From the NCBI GenBank assembly GCA_017436845.1, contig JAFSCJ010000003.1, positions 62,001 through 126,000 on the forward strand: a stretch of DNA of 64,000 nt, read 5' to 3'. Positions within the stretch are counted from its first letter, which is position 1. Each line of letters starts with the position of its first letter. Below the pieces are notes generated by a model. The model searched no databases. It saw nothing but the letters and a program-made list of their open reading frames with translations, and was not told the DNA's origin. The position numbers and the translations under genes are program-made. This DNA is from Muribaculaceae bacterium. GTDB lineage: Bacteria; Bacteroidota; Bacteroidia; Bacteroidales; Muribaculaceae. Below, piece after piece: positions 18,105-26,639 of the stretch.

Positions 18105-18956
18105 ATGGCTGACAATTATTTGGAGCGAAAGATGGAAGAATATCGTAGCGGAAAGTCTCAACAACGGACCGTAAAACGCACTCCAAGTGGGGCAAAGCCC
18201 GGTACGATAAATATTAAGTTTCCTTCTCGTCGAGTATTTGTAACGGGTGGTGCAAAGGGTATAGGTCGTGCCATTGTTGAGTCCTTTCGTAATGCAGATT
18301 GCCGAGTAGCTTTCTGTGACACAGATAGTAAAGCGGGCGCAGCTACGGCACAAGTGACTGGCGCGCAGTTTTATCCTGTTGATGTTACTGATGCTAATGC
18401 TCTTGATGCATGTGTTGAGCGAATAATAAAGGCTTGGGGTGATATTGATGTAATTGTTAATAATGTAGGGGTAGGTAATTTTGCACCATTGACTGAAACT
18501 TCTATTGACGATTTTGATAAAGTCCTCGCTACTAATCTTCGCCTGGTATTTGTGACATCTCGACGCCTTGCAATACATCGCCAATCACTTGCCGAAAAAC
18601 CGACATATGGACGTATAATAAATATATGTTCTACACGATATCGCATGAGTGAGCCTGGAACGGAAGGTTATGCTGCGTCAAAAGGCGGTGTTGATGCTTT
18701 AACACATTCATTGATGGCATCATTGGCATCATTGCACATAACTGTTAATGCTATATCTCCGGGTTGGATAGAAAATTATAATTATGATACGTTGACTGAG
18801 GCTGATCATCGTCAGCATCCTTCTCAACGAGTGGGCAAGCCTGAAGATATTGCTCGAATGTGCTTGTTCCTTGCTCATCCCGATAATGATTTCATTAATG
18901 GTGAGAATATTGTTATCGATGGAGGAATGACTCGCAAAATGATATATGTCGATTAG
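18105..18956 (+). CDS. Short-chain dehydrogenase/reductase of the nonulosonate cluster
   Basis: 283-residue SDR. A 45-residue N-terminal extension (ADNYLERKMEEYRSGKSQQ and following basic residues) precedes the NAD(P) motif VFVTGGAKGIGRA. Later come VIVNNVGVGNF, the catalytic Ser and the YAASK motif in GTEGYAASKGGVDAL, and AISPGWIEN. An in-frame TTG at 18093 is possible, but the ATG at 18105 starts at a natural N-terminus. It is the last gene of the run and may reduce or oxidise a sugar intermediate; the substrate is not known. Confidence 0.82.
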   Translation: MADNYLERKMEEYRSGKSQQRTVKRTPSGAKPGTINIKFPSRRVFVTGGAKGIGRAIVESFRNADCRVAFCDTDSKAGAATAQVTGAQFYPVDVTDANALDACVERIIKAWGDIDVIVNNVGVGNFAPLTETSIDDFDKVLATNLRLVFVTSRRLAIHRQSLAEKPTYGRIINICSTRYRMSEPGTEGYAASKGGVDALTHSLMASLASLHITVNAISPGWIENYNYDTLTEADHRQHPSQRVGKPEDIARMCLFLAHPDNDFINGENIVIDGGMTRKMIYVD

Positions 18957-18977
18957 CAAATTAATATCTGAAAAAAT

Positions 18978-19009
18978 GCGCCCCTATCAACAATTGTCGA
19001 TAGGGGCGC
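18978..19009 (-). terminator. Intrinsic terminator between converging SDR and OmpA genes
   Basis: GCGCCCCTATC (18978-18988) pairs exactly with GATAGGGGCGC (18999-19009). The A tract at 18971-18976 gives a T tract on the minus strand, so it best serves the OmpA gene. Confidence 0.85.
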
Positions 19010-19043
19010 TCTCATAATATATAGACACCTATATAAGTGGAGG

Positions 19044-20201
19044 TTATTTAACGTCTTCGTTGATGGTGCAGATGCTTACGCGATTCCATGTAGGCTCTGT
19101 AAACATGTCGCCAATCCCTTGCCCTTCAGCTTTGATGCGATCAGATTTGATACCATATTTATTTACAAGCATAGTTTTAACTGCCTCTGCGCGTGAAGCT
19201 GCGAGTTTGTTGTTAAATTCCAAATTCCCTTCAGGAGAAGCATATCCCTTTACGACAACTGTTGCTGCTGTGTGTTTTTTGAGATAGGTGGCAATTTGTT
19301 CGACATTAGGTCTTTGGTCATTAGTGATAACTGAACTACCTTGTTTGAAGAATACATATCGTACAGTATTGAGGGTGTTATCCATGATGACTTCAGGTTT
19401 TTTGTTCATGCAAGTCTCAAGTTTTTGTGCAAGCTCAGCCATTTCTGTTTCCATTGCTACGTTTAGAACCAATGATGCTTCAAGTTCTTCTCTTAACCCA
19501 TTTACTTGTGCGTTAAGATTATTCACTTCGTCATAGTCATACGGGCGAACTAATGCAAAGCTGTGAGTGCCGTTACTGTTGCTAAAATGATAGGTAACGC
19601 CTGCCATGATTTGCAATGCAGCTTGATTACTGCTATATTGGGCTGAATGACCGAGAGGAGTTGTGTATTTTGTATCACCTCCCATATTCCATACCACTGA
19701 AGGCATAAGAGATACAGTCCATTGACGGTCACTACCAAAATTATAGTTGAAATTAAGCCCTGTTCGAGTATACCATGAATTGGAATCATACTTTGGTGCA
19801 TAATAGTGTAGCCATCCAACTCCGGCGATTGCTTCAACCTCGAATGCACGTGGGGTGCCATTGTAACCACAAATCATATTCATAAGATTAATCGCTCCGT
19901 AGGTTCCCACAAGTTGATGTTCAAACATGTTTTTGTTTTTGAGCCCATACCAGCTACCTGTGTTGACTGAAAGTTGACCTTCTATACCCATGCCAAACAC
20001 CGGAGTGATTTGTTTGCGCACTTCAAGACCAAATACTCCTCTCATATTGCCCCAAAAAGCACTACTGTTTAATGGTGTTGCTGCACCGCCTTTAAGAGTG
20101 AGAGACATGTTGTCAGAAAATTTGCTTTGCATGATTGCGTCTTGCGCATTGGCTACTAATCCGATAGAGATTAATGTTGCCGATAAGATAAAAGTTTTCA
20201 T
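19044..20201 (-). CDS. OmpA family outer-membrane protein (paralogue 1)
   Basis: 385 residues: signal peptide ending LVANAQ, an N-terminal barrel-like region (MSLTLKGGAATPLNS, GVFGLEVRKQITPVFGMGIE), a coiled linker around residues 225-260 (VNNLNAQVNGLREELEAS), and a C-terminal OmpA peptidoglycan-binding domain (YVFFKQGSSVITNDQ, VVVKGYASPEGNLEFN, ASRAEAVKTMLV). It tethers the outer membrane to the cell wall. It is closely related to the next upstream gene, with the same domain order, so the pair is a tandem duplication. Confidence 0.92.
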   Translation of the reverse strand: MKTFILSATLISIGLVANAQDAIMQSKFSDNMSLTLKGGAATPLNSSAFWGNMRGVFGLEVRKQITPVFGMGIEGQLSVNTGSWYGLKNKNMFEHQLVGTYGAINLMNMICGYNGTPRAFEVEAIAGVGWLHYYAPKYDSNSWYTRTGLNFNYNFGSDRQWTVSLMPSVVWNMGGDTKYTTPLGHSAQYSSNQAALQIMAGVTYHFSNSNGTHSFALVRPYDYDEVNNLNAQVNGLREELEASLVLNVAMETEMAELAQKLETCMNKKPEVIMDNTLNTVRYVFFKQGSSVITNDQRPNVEQIATYLKKHTAATVVVKGYASPEGNLEFNNKLAASRAEAVKTMLVNKYGIKSDRIKAEGQGIGDMFTEPTWNRVSICTINEDVK

Positions 20202-20310
20202 TTTTCAATGTGTTAATGTTAAACTTGAATTATTTTGATTATGTAAGTTAACAACGTTTTATAAATGAAACAAAATGTAACTGATAATGTTCAAGTAGAG
20301 AAATAAAAAA

Positions 20311-20338
20311 CGAGGATATACCAATGGGCATATCCTCG
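20311..20338 (-). terminator. Intrinsic terminator between the two OmpA genes
   Basis: CGAGGATAT (20311-20319) pairs with ATATCCTCG (20330-20338); the A tract just to the left is a T tract on the minus strand. It separates transcription of the two paralogues. Confidence 0.8.
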
Positions 20339-20362
20339 AAAATTGTTATTAAAAAGAATTGA

Positions 20363-21553
20363 TTATTTCTTTTCGTTGTCGTTGATTGTACAGATGCTTA
20401 CGCGATTCCAGTCTGCTTCTGAGAACATTTCGCCAACGCCTTGACCTTCGGCTGAGATGCGAGAAGCAGCGATTTTGTATTTCTTAACGAGAGAAGTTTT
20501 AACTGATTCTGCACGAGCAGCAGCAATCTTAGCGTTAACTTCAACGCTACCTTCTGGAGATGCATAACCCTTGATAACTACAGTTGCAGTTGGGTGATTT
20601 TTAAGGTAAGTAGCGATTTGCTCAACGTTAGGAAGTTGGTCGGCTGAGATAGTAGAACGTCCTTGTTTGAAGAATACGTAACGCACTGTATTAAGTGTAT
20701 TATCTTTAACAACTTCTGGTTGACGAGCCATGCAAGCAGCAAGGTCAGCTTCAAGTTGAGCTACTTTAGCTTGCAATACAGCAGCATTAGTGTTACATTC
20801 GTCAGTAGCAGCTTTTTGTGCGGCAAGTTGAGCACGAAGGTCGTTGATTTGACCGTTTAGACCATCAACTTCTGCTTGATCGTAAAGTTTAGCCAATGCA
20901 AAGTGGTGTGTTCCGTTGCTGTTTTTGAAGTGGTAAGTGATTCCTGCTTGAACTTCAAATCCTGCATAGTTTTTGTTCATGCCAGCATATTCTGTTTTGC
21001 CATATACATGGTCCATATCCCATACGATAGCTGGTTTCAAACTTGCAGTCCATTGTTTTGCTTTGCCAAAGTTGTAGTTAAAGTTAAGACCAACTTTTAC
21101 ACCAAATGCGTTTTTATCCCAACCATTGTATTTCCCGTTAAGGGTTTTCCATTCGGTAACGTAAGCATGAAGCCAGCCTGCGCCAAGAACAGTTTCAACT
21201 TCAAAGTTGCGAGGAGTTCCCTTGTATCCGAAGATTAGGTTAGATACGTTAGCAGTTCCAAATACTCCAACATAAGAGTGGTCAAAAATGTAAGTGTTAG
21301 TACCATCAGTGTTGATGCTCCAGTTTCCTTCAACACCGAGACCGAAGATTGGAGTGATTTGTTTACGTACTTCTGCACCGATAACTGCACGAGTGTCTTT
21401 AACAAAGTCATCAGTGAATTGAAGTGGAGTTGTTGCACCACCTTTGATTGTTACTGAGATGTTGTCAGTAAGTTTGCTTGGAGCGAGTGTGTTTTGAGCA
21501 TTAACAGCGATAACGCCCATTGCCACTAAAGCAGAGATAAATAATTTTTTCAT
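20363..21553 (-). CDS. OmpA family outer-membrane protein (paralogue 2)
   Basis: 396 residues with the same plan as its downstream paralogue: signal peptide (VIAVNAQ), barrel-like region (ISVTIKGGATTPLQF, AEVRKQITPIFGLGVEGN), a coiled linker (VDGLNGQINDLRAQLAAQK), and the OmpA domain (YVFFKQGRSTISADQ, VVIKGYASPEGSVEVN, ARAESVKTSLVKKY). Codon use is strongly biased (GCA/GCT, CGT, GGT), which suggests abundant expression. A promoter element TAAATTTG lies about 57 bp upstream of the start. Confidence 0.93.
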   Translation of the reverse strand: MKKLFISALVAMGVIAVNAQNTLAPSKLTDNISVTIKGGATTPLQFTDDFVKDTRAVIGAEVRKQITPIFGLGVEGNWSINTDGTNTYIFDHSYVGVFGTANVSNLIFGYKGTPRNFEVETVLGAGWLHAYVTEWKTLNGKYNGWDKNAFGVKVGLNFNYNFGKAKQWTASLKPAIVWDMDHVYGKTEYAGMNKNYAGFEVQAGITYHFKNSNGTHHFALAKLYDQAEVDGLNGQINDLRAQLAAQKAATDECNTNAAVLQAKVAQLEADLAACMARQPEVVKDNTLNTVRYVFFKQGRSTISADQLPNVEQIATYLKNHPTATVVIKGYASPEGSVEVNAKIAAARAESVKTSLVKKYKIAASRISAEGQGVGEMFSEADWNRVSICTINDNEKK

Positions 21554-21609
21554 AAATTTAAATATTGGTTATTAATAAGTTATTTATATCCAGTAGTATA
21601 AATAATTTA

Positions 21610-21617
21610 CAAATTTA
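21610..21617 (-). promoter_or_regulatory. Bacteroidetes -7 element (TAAATTTG) of OmpA paralogue 2
   Basis: On the minus strand TAAATTTG matches TAnnTTTG and gives a leader of about 50 nt before the ATG at 21553. Confidence 0.45.
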
Positions 21618-21713
21618 ATTAATATTTCATGATTGTGCAAAAAGATTTTACAAAAAAGAAAACAATAAGACTGTATAATGTGTTGAAAATAAATAATATT
21701 GATGTATTAAGCT

Positions 21714-22217
21714 ATGATTACAGTTTATTTTAAAGGCGTTCCATGCCACATTTATGGCGAATTACCGCAAATAGGGGTGAGAGCACCCGGTTTTAGCCTT
21801 GTTGGAAAAGATTTGAATGAGATTAAATCAATTGAATTATTAGGAAAACGTGTATTACTTAATATCTTCCCAAGTTTTGATACCGGTGTTTGTGCGATGT
21901 CAGTCAGGCGTTTTAATGTCGAAGCATCAAAGCTGAAAAATACTGTGGTTTTATGTGTTTCGATGGATTTACCTTTTGCGGCGTCTCGATTTTGTGCAAC
22001 AGAGGGTATTGATAATGTTTTTACGGCATCAGCTTTTCGCTCTCCAATGTTTTCGCAAAAATATGGGATGCAATTGATCGATGGCCCACTTGCCGGGTTG
22101 TTTGCACGTTCAATTGTTATTATAGATGAAAATGGTATAGTTAAATATACTCAGTTGGTAGAGGAGATAACAAATGAGCCGGATTATTCTGCCGCAATTG
22201 CGGCTTTGACAGAATGA
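21714..22217 (+). CDS. tpx: Thiol peroxidase (atypical 2-Cys peroxiredoxin)
   Basis: 167-residue cytoplasmic or periplasmic peroxidase of the Tpx family that reduces hydroperoxides with thioredoxin. The peroxidatic cysteine is in PSFDTGVCAMSVRRFN (Cys60) and the resolving cysteine in AASRFCATEGIDN; DLPFAASRFC matches the family order. ARSIVIIDENGIVKY is the usual late strand. No signal peptide is seen. It converges on, and overlaps by 34 bp, the SGNH-like gene on the other strand. Confidence 0.93.
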   Translation: MITVYFKGVPCHIYGELPQIGVRAPGFSLVGKDLNEIKSIELLGKRVLLNIFPSFDTGVCAMSVRRFNVEASKLKNTVVLCVSMDLPFAASRFCATEGIDNVFTASAFRSPMFSQKYGMQLIDGPLAGLFARSIVIIDENGIVKYTQLVEEITNEPDYSAAIAALTE

Positions 22218-23236
22218 TTATTGTATATACTATCAAGGATGGCACTGCACACAAATGTACGATAATGGTTATTATCGTAGAAATAGGGCTTGTCATCCTT
22301 TATTGTGTCAATTGCGGTATATCGATATATTCGTTCAGGGATGAAAATCTCTGATAATATTTTTTGGTCATCGGGGTGTAGTAATTCGCGTTTGCGATTA
22401 GGCCCAAAAATGATATAATAATCACTGTTGTGTCTCTTTAACAGTTCTGATATTTTAGTTAGATAAGATTGTAGGGTATCATTAATTAGAGGTTTACAAT
22501 AATGTAATTTATGAATAGGGAATCTGTCCATTTCATTTGCTTGATATACGCTGTCTGGATTATTGTCAATTTTTCCTTCCATTAATTCTAGTCCCTCTTC
22601 ATTTGTCGCTTTATTATATAAAAGTTGTTGTTTAGGGAATATATCTTTTTCTCCATAAATAATGGATTCCCCTGTAATTTTAAAAGGAATATAACTTTTA
22701 AGAAAATCACTATTTATAAATTGTCTAAAATATGTACAATGGAAATCAAGATATGTTTCCCACCCACCTATTTGAGGTGGAGTATATCTTAAAAAATTTT
22801 TTGTAGGACGATTGCGAAATGTGTTTGGCTCGAGGACTATTAGTGCGTGTCTGATTGTGTCATTTAGCTTGTCGATATATTGCATCTTGTCAAGAATCCC
22901 TTTGATGTCCTCTTCTGTCCCATCGAAGTGGAATGGGCTGGCATTTGTGGGTAAGTATTTTCCCCATTCATCGGTTTTGTACGCAATAGATATTGATGAG
23001 CCAAAAATAAAAGAGTCATATTTATTTTCTTCTCGTCCTTGTTCATATGCTGTTACGCTCACCCAATTTTTATTCCATCCAAGCCATGTTTCCCATGTTT
23101 CCGGCTCAAAATAAGGATAATAATATCGTACTACTTTAAATGGGTCAAGAATGAGATATATGGCTACAATTATAATCAGCGGTATTGCTGCTAAAATTGT
23201 GCGAAGGATGAATTTATTAATTGATTTATTGCTCAT
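22184..23236 (-). CDS. SGNH/AlgX-like partner of the MBOAT O-acyltransferase
   Basis: 350 residues: an N-terminal membrane anchor (ILAAIPLIIIVAIYLIL, residues about 14-30) and an extracytoplasmic domain. The segment YDSFIFGSSISIAYKTDEW has a GSS in the position of the SGNH nucleophile, and YFYDNNHYRTFV near the C-terminus fits the DxxH of the same fold. Proteins of this kind (AlgJ/AlgX/DltD-like) complete transfer of an acyl group delivered by an MBOAT protein, and the MBOAT gene lies 3 bp upstream. The glycan acceptor is presumably one made with the dTDP-sugar of the same operon. Confidence 0.72.
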   Translation of the reverse strand: MSNKSINKFILRTILAAIPLIIIVAIYLILDPFKVVRYYYPYFEPETWETWLGWNKNWVSVTAYEQGREENKYDSFIFGSSISIAYKTDEWGKYLPTNASPFHFDGTEEDIKGILDKMQYIDKLNDTIRHALIVLEPNTFRNRPTKNFLRYTPPQIGGWETYLDFHCTYFRQFINSDFLKSYIPFKITGESIIYGEKDIFPKQQLLYNKATNEEGLELMEGKIDNNPDSVYQANEMDRFPIHKLHYCKPLINDTLQSYLTKISELLKRHNSDYYIIFGPNRKRELLHPDDQKILSEIFIPERIYRYTAIDTIKDDKPYFYDNNHYRTFVCSAILDSIYNNHSVKAAIAAE

Positions 23237-23239
23237 ATC

Positions 23240-24652
23240 TTAAAATCTGAAATATATAAAGCTGTCTGATTGAGTTTCACATGTCCATAATATGACACCT
23301 AATAGTATCCAGTATACCGCAAATCTAATAATTACGTTAGATGGCAATCTTTCTAAAGCAAATGATTGTTTTTGAGAAAACCATTCAACAATTAATACAA
23401 GGAGAATAATCCATAAAGGGGTTAATCCGGTGGGGATAGTAAATAGATTGCCACATGTAAATATTAATTCAAAATAATGATAGGCAAAATTAATTGAAGG
23501 GCTACGGAATATGATAAAACCAAAGGTTGTTACTGCAAATACAATTAAAGTTGAGGGGATGTTTTTTAATGTGGCAATATTGTTTTTATTTGATTTATAT
23601 CTACTGTAAATCAAATAAAAACACATTGTTATAGCTCCCCATAATCCCCACGCGACAAATGTCCAAGATGCACCATGCCACAGCCCTGAAAGCAGGAATA
23701 TGATGCTGATGTTTAGCAGTGTGCGATATTTGCTTTTTCGATTGCCCCCAAGTGTAATATAGATGTATTCATGAAACCATTTCATTAAAGAAATGTGCCA
23801 TCTTTGCCAAAATTCTTTGACGTTTCGTGAAAAATAGGGATAATTAAAGTTGGTCATTAAGCGTATGCCGAATAATCTTGCTGAACCAATTGCGATATCG
23901 CTATATCCTGAGAAATCGCCATATATCTGAAACGAGAACAAAATACCCCCTAAAATTAAAGTCGATGCTCCAAATCCGGATGCATAATACTCAGGAGTTG
24001 AAAATATATTGTCAACAATTATGGCACAAGAATCGGCCATCGCAAGTTTTTTTACCAATCCCCAAAGTATTTGTCTTAAGCCAAGAACAGCTTCATCGTA
24101 ATTCCATTGTCGGGCATTAGATATTTGTGGCAGGAGATTACGAGCACTTTCGATAGGTCCGGCTACTAATTGGGGGAAGAAGGCGATAAAAGTACTAAAT
24201 GCAATGTAATCTTTTGTGGGTTTAATTTTGTCTCTATAAACATCAATAGAGTATCCAATTGCTTGAAATGTATAGAAAGATATCCCAACGGGTAGTAATA
24301 TGTCTAATGTTACCCAATCGGCTGTAATGCCGAAGAACGAGAGTATCTCTTTGAAGTTTTCGCTAAAGAAATTGAAATGCTTAAAATATAAGAGTATCCC
24401 TATATTTATAATGATATTCAAACTTGTCCATAGTTTCTTATTGCCTTTTTGAGTAGCTAATGCAGTGCAAAAGGTGGTTGCCGAGGTGAGAATTATAAGC
24501 GATAAGAATCGCCAATCCCACCACCCATAAAATAGATAGCTCACACCCAACAAAAAGATGTTTTGTAGCCGAGTGTATTTCTTTAACGCATACCAGTATA
24601 TAAGAAATACAATGGGGAGAAATATAGCAAACTCAATACTATTAAATGACAT
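23240..24652 (-). CDS. MBOAT family membrane-bound O-acyltransferase
   Basis: 470-residue polytopic protein of the AlgI/DltB type. The start SIEFAIFLPIVFLIYWYALK and YLFYGWWDWRFLSL match the family, as do GISFYTFQAIGYSIDVYR, FWQRWHISLMKWFHEYIYI and LLSGLWHGASWTFVAWGLWG, which contains the catalytic histidine. It moves acyl groups across the inner membrane for transfer to a surface sugar. It overlaps the DegT aminotransferase gene by 11 bp. Confidence 0.93.
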   Translation of the reverse strand: MSFNSIEFAIFLPIVFLIYWYALKKYTRLQNIFLLGVSYLFYGWWDWRFLSLIILTSATTFCTALATQKGNKKLWTSLNIIINIGILLYFKHFNFFSENFKEILSFFGITADWVTLDILLPVGISFYTFQAIGYSIDVYRDKIKPTKDYIAFSTFIAFFPQLVAGPIESARNLLPQISNARQWNYDEAVLGLRQILWGLVKKLAMADSCAIIVDNIFSTPEYYASGFGASTLILGGILFSFQIYGDFSGYSDIAIGSARLFGIRLMTNFNYPYFSRNVKEFWQRWHISLMKWFHEYIYITLGGNRKSKYRTLLNISIIFLLSGLWHGASWTFVAWGLWGAITMCFYLIYSRYKSNKNNIATLKNIPSTLIVFAVTTFGFIIFRSPSINFAYHYFELIFTCGNLFTIPTGLTPLWIILLVLIVEWFSQKQSFALERLPSNVIIRFAVYWILLGVILWTCETQSDSFIYFRF

Positions 24653-25778
24653 TGTCGTTGTATTGGTTTATGATATTTGCAATTTCTAGAGCCTCAGAAT
24701 TTGATGTGCATCGAGTGATAGGAAGACTTACGACCTCATTACTCAACTTTTCGGTAATTGGCAAACTGAGATGTGAATAATGTGTGTAGCATGGTTGTAA
24801 ATGTGGTGGTGTTGCATAATGGATTGCTGTTTCCACCCCATTACTAGCAAGATATTGACGGAAATTGTCACGATTTTTCACCCTTACAACATATTGATGC
24901 CAAACAGTTTGCCCCGAATTGTCATTTAGTGGCTTAATAACTTCAGGATTGGTTATATTTTTATCGTAAATGTCAGCAATAGATTGTCTATAGCTATTTT
25001 CTTCAGTAATGTGTTGTAGCTTAATGCTTAGTATTGCTGCTTGCATTGGGTCAAGACGACAATTTAGACCTGCATATATGTTATTATATTGCATAATGCT
25101 ACCATAATTACGCAGTGCTGTTACTGCCTCAGCAAGTTCTTTGTCATGTGTGACCACAGCTCCTGCATCGCCGAGAGCCCCAATGTTTTTAGTAGGGTAG
25201 AAACTGAATGCACCTGCATCACCTAATGCACCTGTTAAACGAGATCCATGTAGTCCATCACATGGGGCAATGGCTCCTATTGCTTGTGCGTTATCTTCAA
25301 TAACTTTTAAGCTATATTTCTTTGCAATATTTGCCAATTGTTCATCCCAACAAACTCGACCATAGAGATGTACCGGCATTATTGCTTTAGTGCGAGGGGT
25401 GATAGATTGTTCAATGAGACTGCTATCAAGGTTGTAAGTGAGAGGATCGGGTTCTACAAATATTGGTATTAAATCATTGTCGGTAACTGCGAGAACTGAT
25501 GCAATATATGTATTTGCAGGAACTATAATCTCATCTCCTTTAGAAAAAATGCCTAGTTCAATGTACCCGCGAATAATCAATCTAAGAGCGTCTAAACCAT
25601 TGCTAACGCCTATTGCATAAGGCGCATTGCAAATAGTCGCAAGATTTTGTTCAAAATTAGCAACTTCTTCTCCTCCAATGTATCTACCACTTTCAATGAT
25701 GCGAGATGTAGCTAGTTTTATCTCTTCAAAATAAGGCTCATTGATAGTTGCGAGATTAAGAAATGTATATTTTTTCAT
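24642..25778 (-). CDS. DegT/DnrJ/EryC1 family sugar aminotransferase (FdtB-like)
   Basis: 378-residue PLP enzyme that aminates a keto sugar nucleotide. The internal aldimine lysine is in GAFSFYPTKNIGALGDAGAV; GVSNGLDALRLI and IIVPANTYIASVLAV are the usual N-terminal motifs, and VIEDNAQAIGA is the cofactor Asp. With RmlA, RmlB and FdtA-like isomerases upstream, the product is probably a dTDP-3-amino-3,6-dideoxyhexose (Fuc3N or Qui3N). No dedicated N-acetyltransferase is visible; acylation may be done elsewhere or later. Confidence 0.9.
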   Translation of the reverse strand: MKKYTFLNLATINEPYFEEIKLATSRIIESGRYIGGEEVANFEQNLATICNAPYAIGVSNGLDALRLIIRGYIELGIFSKGDEIIVPANTYIASVLAVTDNDLIPIFVEPDPLTYNLDSSLIEQSITPRTKAIMPVHLYGRVCWDEQLANIAKKYSLKVIEDNAQAIGAIAPCDGLHGSRLTGALGDAGAFSFYPTKNIGALGDAGAVVTHDKELAEAVTALRNYGSIMQYNNIYAGLNCRLDPMQAAILSIKLQHITEENSYRQSIADIYDKNITNPEVIKPLNDNSGQTVWHQYVVRVKNRDNFRQYLASNGVETAIHYATPPHLQPCYTHYSHLSLPITEKLSNEVVSLPITRCTSNSEALEIANIINQYNDNVI

Positions 25779-26227
25779 TATTGGTCTCGAGGTATTTTTG
25801 TTGCTGTTAATTCTAGGAATTTGTTGTAATCACGCACATAGTCAGGTTCTGAAAACTCATGAGATGTGAGAACAAGGCAAACAGACCCTGAAGAAAAGTT
25901 GTCAAGACTTCGCCATATCCCAGCTGGGATATAAAGTGCTTGATATGGGCGATTGAGGGTAAAGCGTTGAGTGGAATGACCGTCGGTTAATGTTACATCA
26001 AAGCACCCACTTGCAGCGATAATAAATTCTTGAGCTTCGTGGTGGGAATGTCCCCCACGTTCTGAATCGCCAGGTATATCGTAAAGATAAAAAATGCGTC
26101 GTATGTTGAATGGGAACTCGTCGGTATTCTCTATTACAGACAAAGACCCATTTTCATGTGAATGTCTATCAAGTGTAATGATATGACAATCTTTTAGGAG
26201 TGATATTTCGTGATTATTAGAGCTCAT
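25778..26227 (-). CDS. fdtA: FdtA/QdtA-type dTDP-sugar 3,4-ketoisomerase (canonical His-x-His)
   Basis: 149-residue WxcM/FdtA cupin that isomerises dTDP-4-keto-6-deoxyglucose to the 3-keto sugar. The active-site strand reads IPGDSERGGHSHHEAQEF, with the paired histidines GHSHH of the family, and RRIFYLYDIPG before it. It overlaps the aminotransferase gene by one base and the second cupin by 11 bp. Whether it yields the galacto or gluco epimer cannot be told by eye. Confidence 0.84.
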   Translation of the reverse strand: MSSNNHEISLLKDCHIITLDRHSHENGSLSVIENTDEFPFNIRRIFYLYDIPGDSERGGHSHHEAQEFIIAASGCFDVTLTDGHSTQRFTLNRPYQALYIPAGIWRSLDNFSSGSVCLVLTSHEFSEPDYVRDYNKFLELTATKIPRDQ

Positions 26228-26639
26228 TGTTTAAGATGGATTTATAAGATTCATAATCACGTATATAGTCATTTTCATCGTATGTCGTAGAAGACAAAAC
26301 AATTGCCACAGAGTTGGTCGAGAAATTATCAATTTCGCGCCATGTTAGTGGCGGAACATATAATCCGTAATAGGAACGAGACATGTGAAAACGCTTCGTT
26401 TCATTGCCATCTTTTAAGACGACGTCAAAACTTCCTGAAAGAGCAACTATTAGCTCCTGTTGAGTGCGAAATGCGTGTCCATCTCTGTATTGCCCTCCGG
26501 GAACATCATATATCCAATAAACACGTGCTATGTCAAATGGCACGTGTGTTTGGTTTTGGATAAACGATAGATTTCCTCGTCTATCACAAATCTTAGGTAA
26601 CTCTATTATTTTTGCGTCACTCAATGCCATTATCGGCAA
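26217..26639 (-). CDS. Second FdtA/WxcM-like cupin (His-x-Phe variant)
   Basis: 140-residue cupin homologous to its downstream neighbour: [20 protein letters not shown] aligns with the neighbour's RRIFYLYDIPGDSERGGHSHH, and [13 protein letters not shown] aligns with AASGCFDVTLTDG. The second catalytic histidine is replaced by Phe (GHAF instead of GHSH), so it may have different chemistry, be a partner subunit, or be inactive. It overlaps rmlA by 23 bp, an unusually long overlap for a functional gene pair. Confidence 0.78.
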   Translation of the reverse strand: MPIMALSDAKIIELPKICDRRGNLSFIQNQTHVPFDIARVYWIYDVPGGQYRDGHAFRTQQELIVALSGSFDVVLKDGNETKRFHMSRSYYGLYVPPLTWREIDNFSTNSVAIVLSSTTYDENDYIRDYESYKSILNNEL

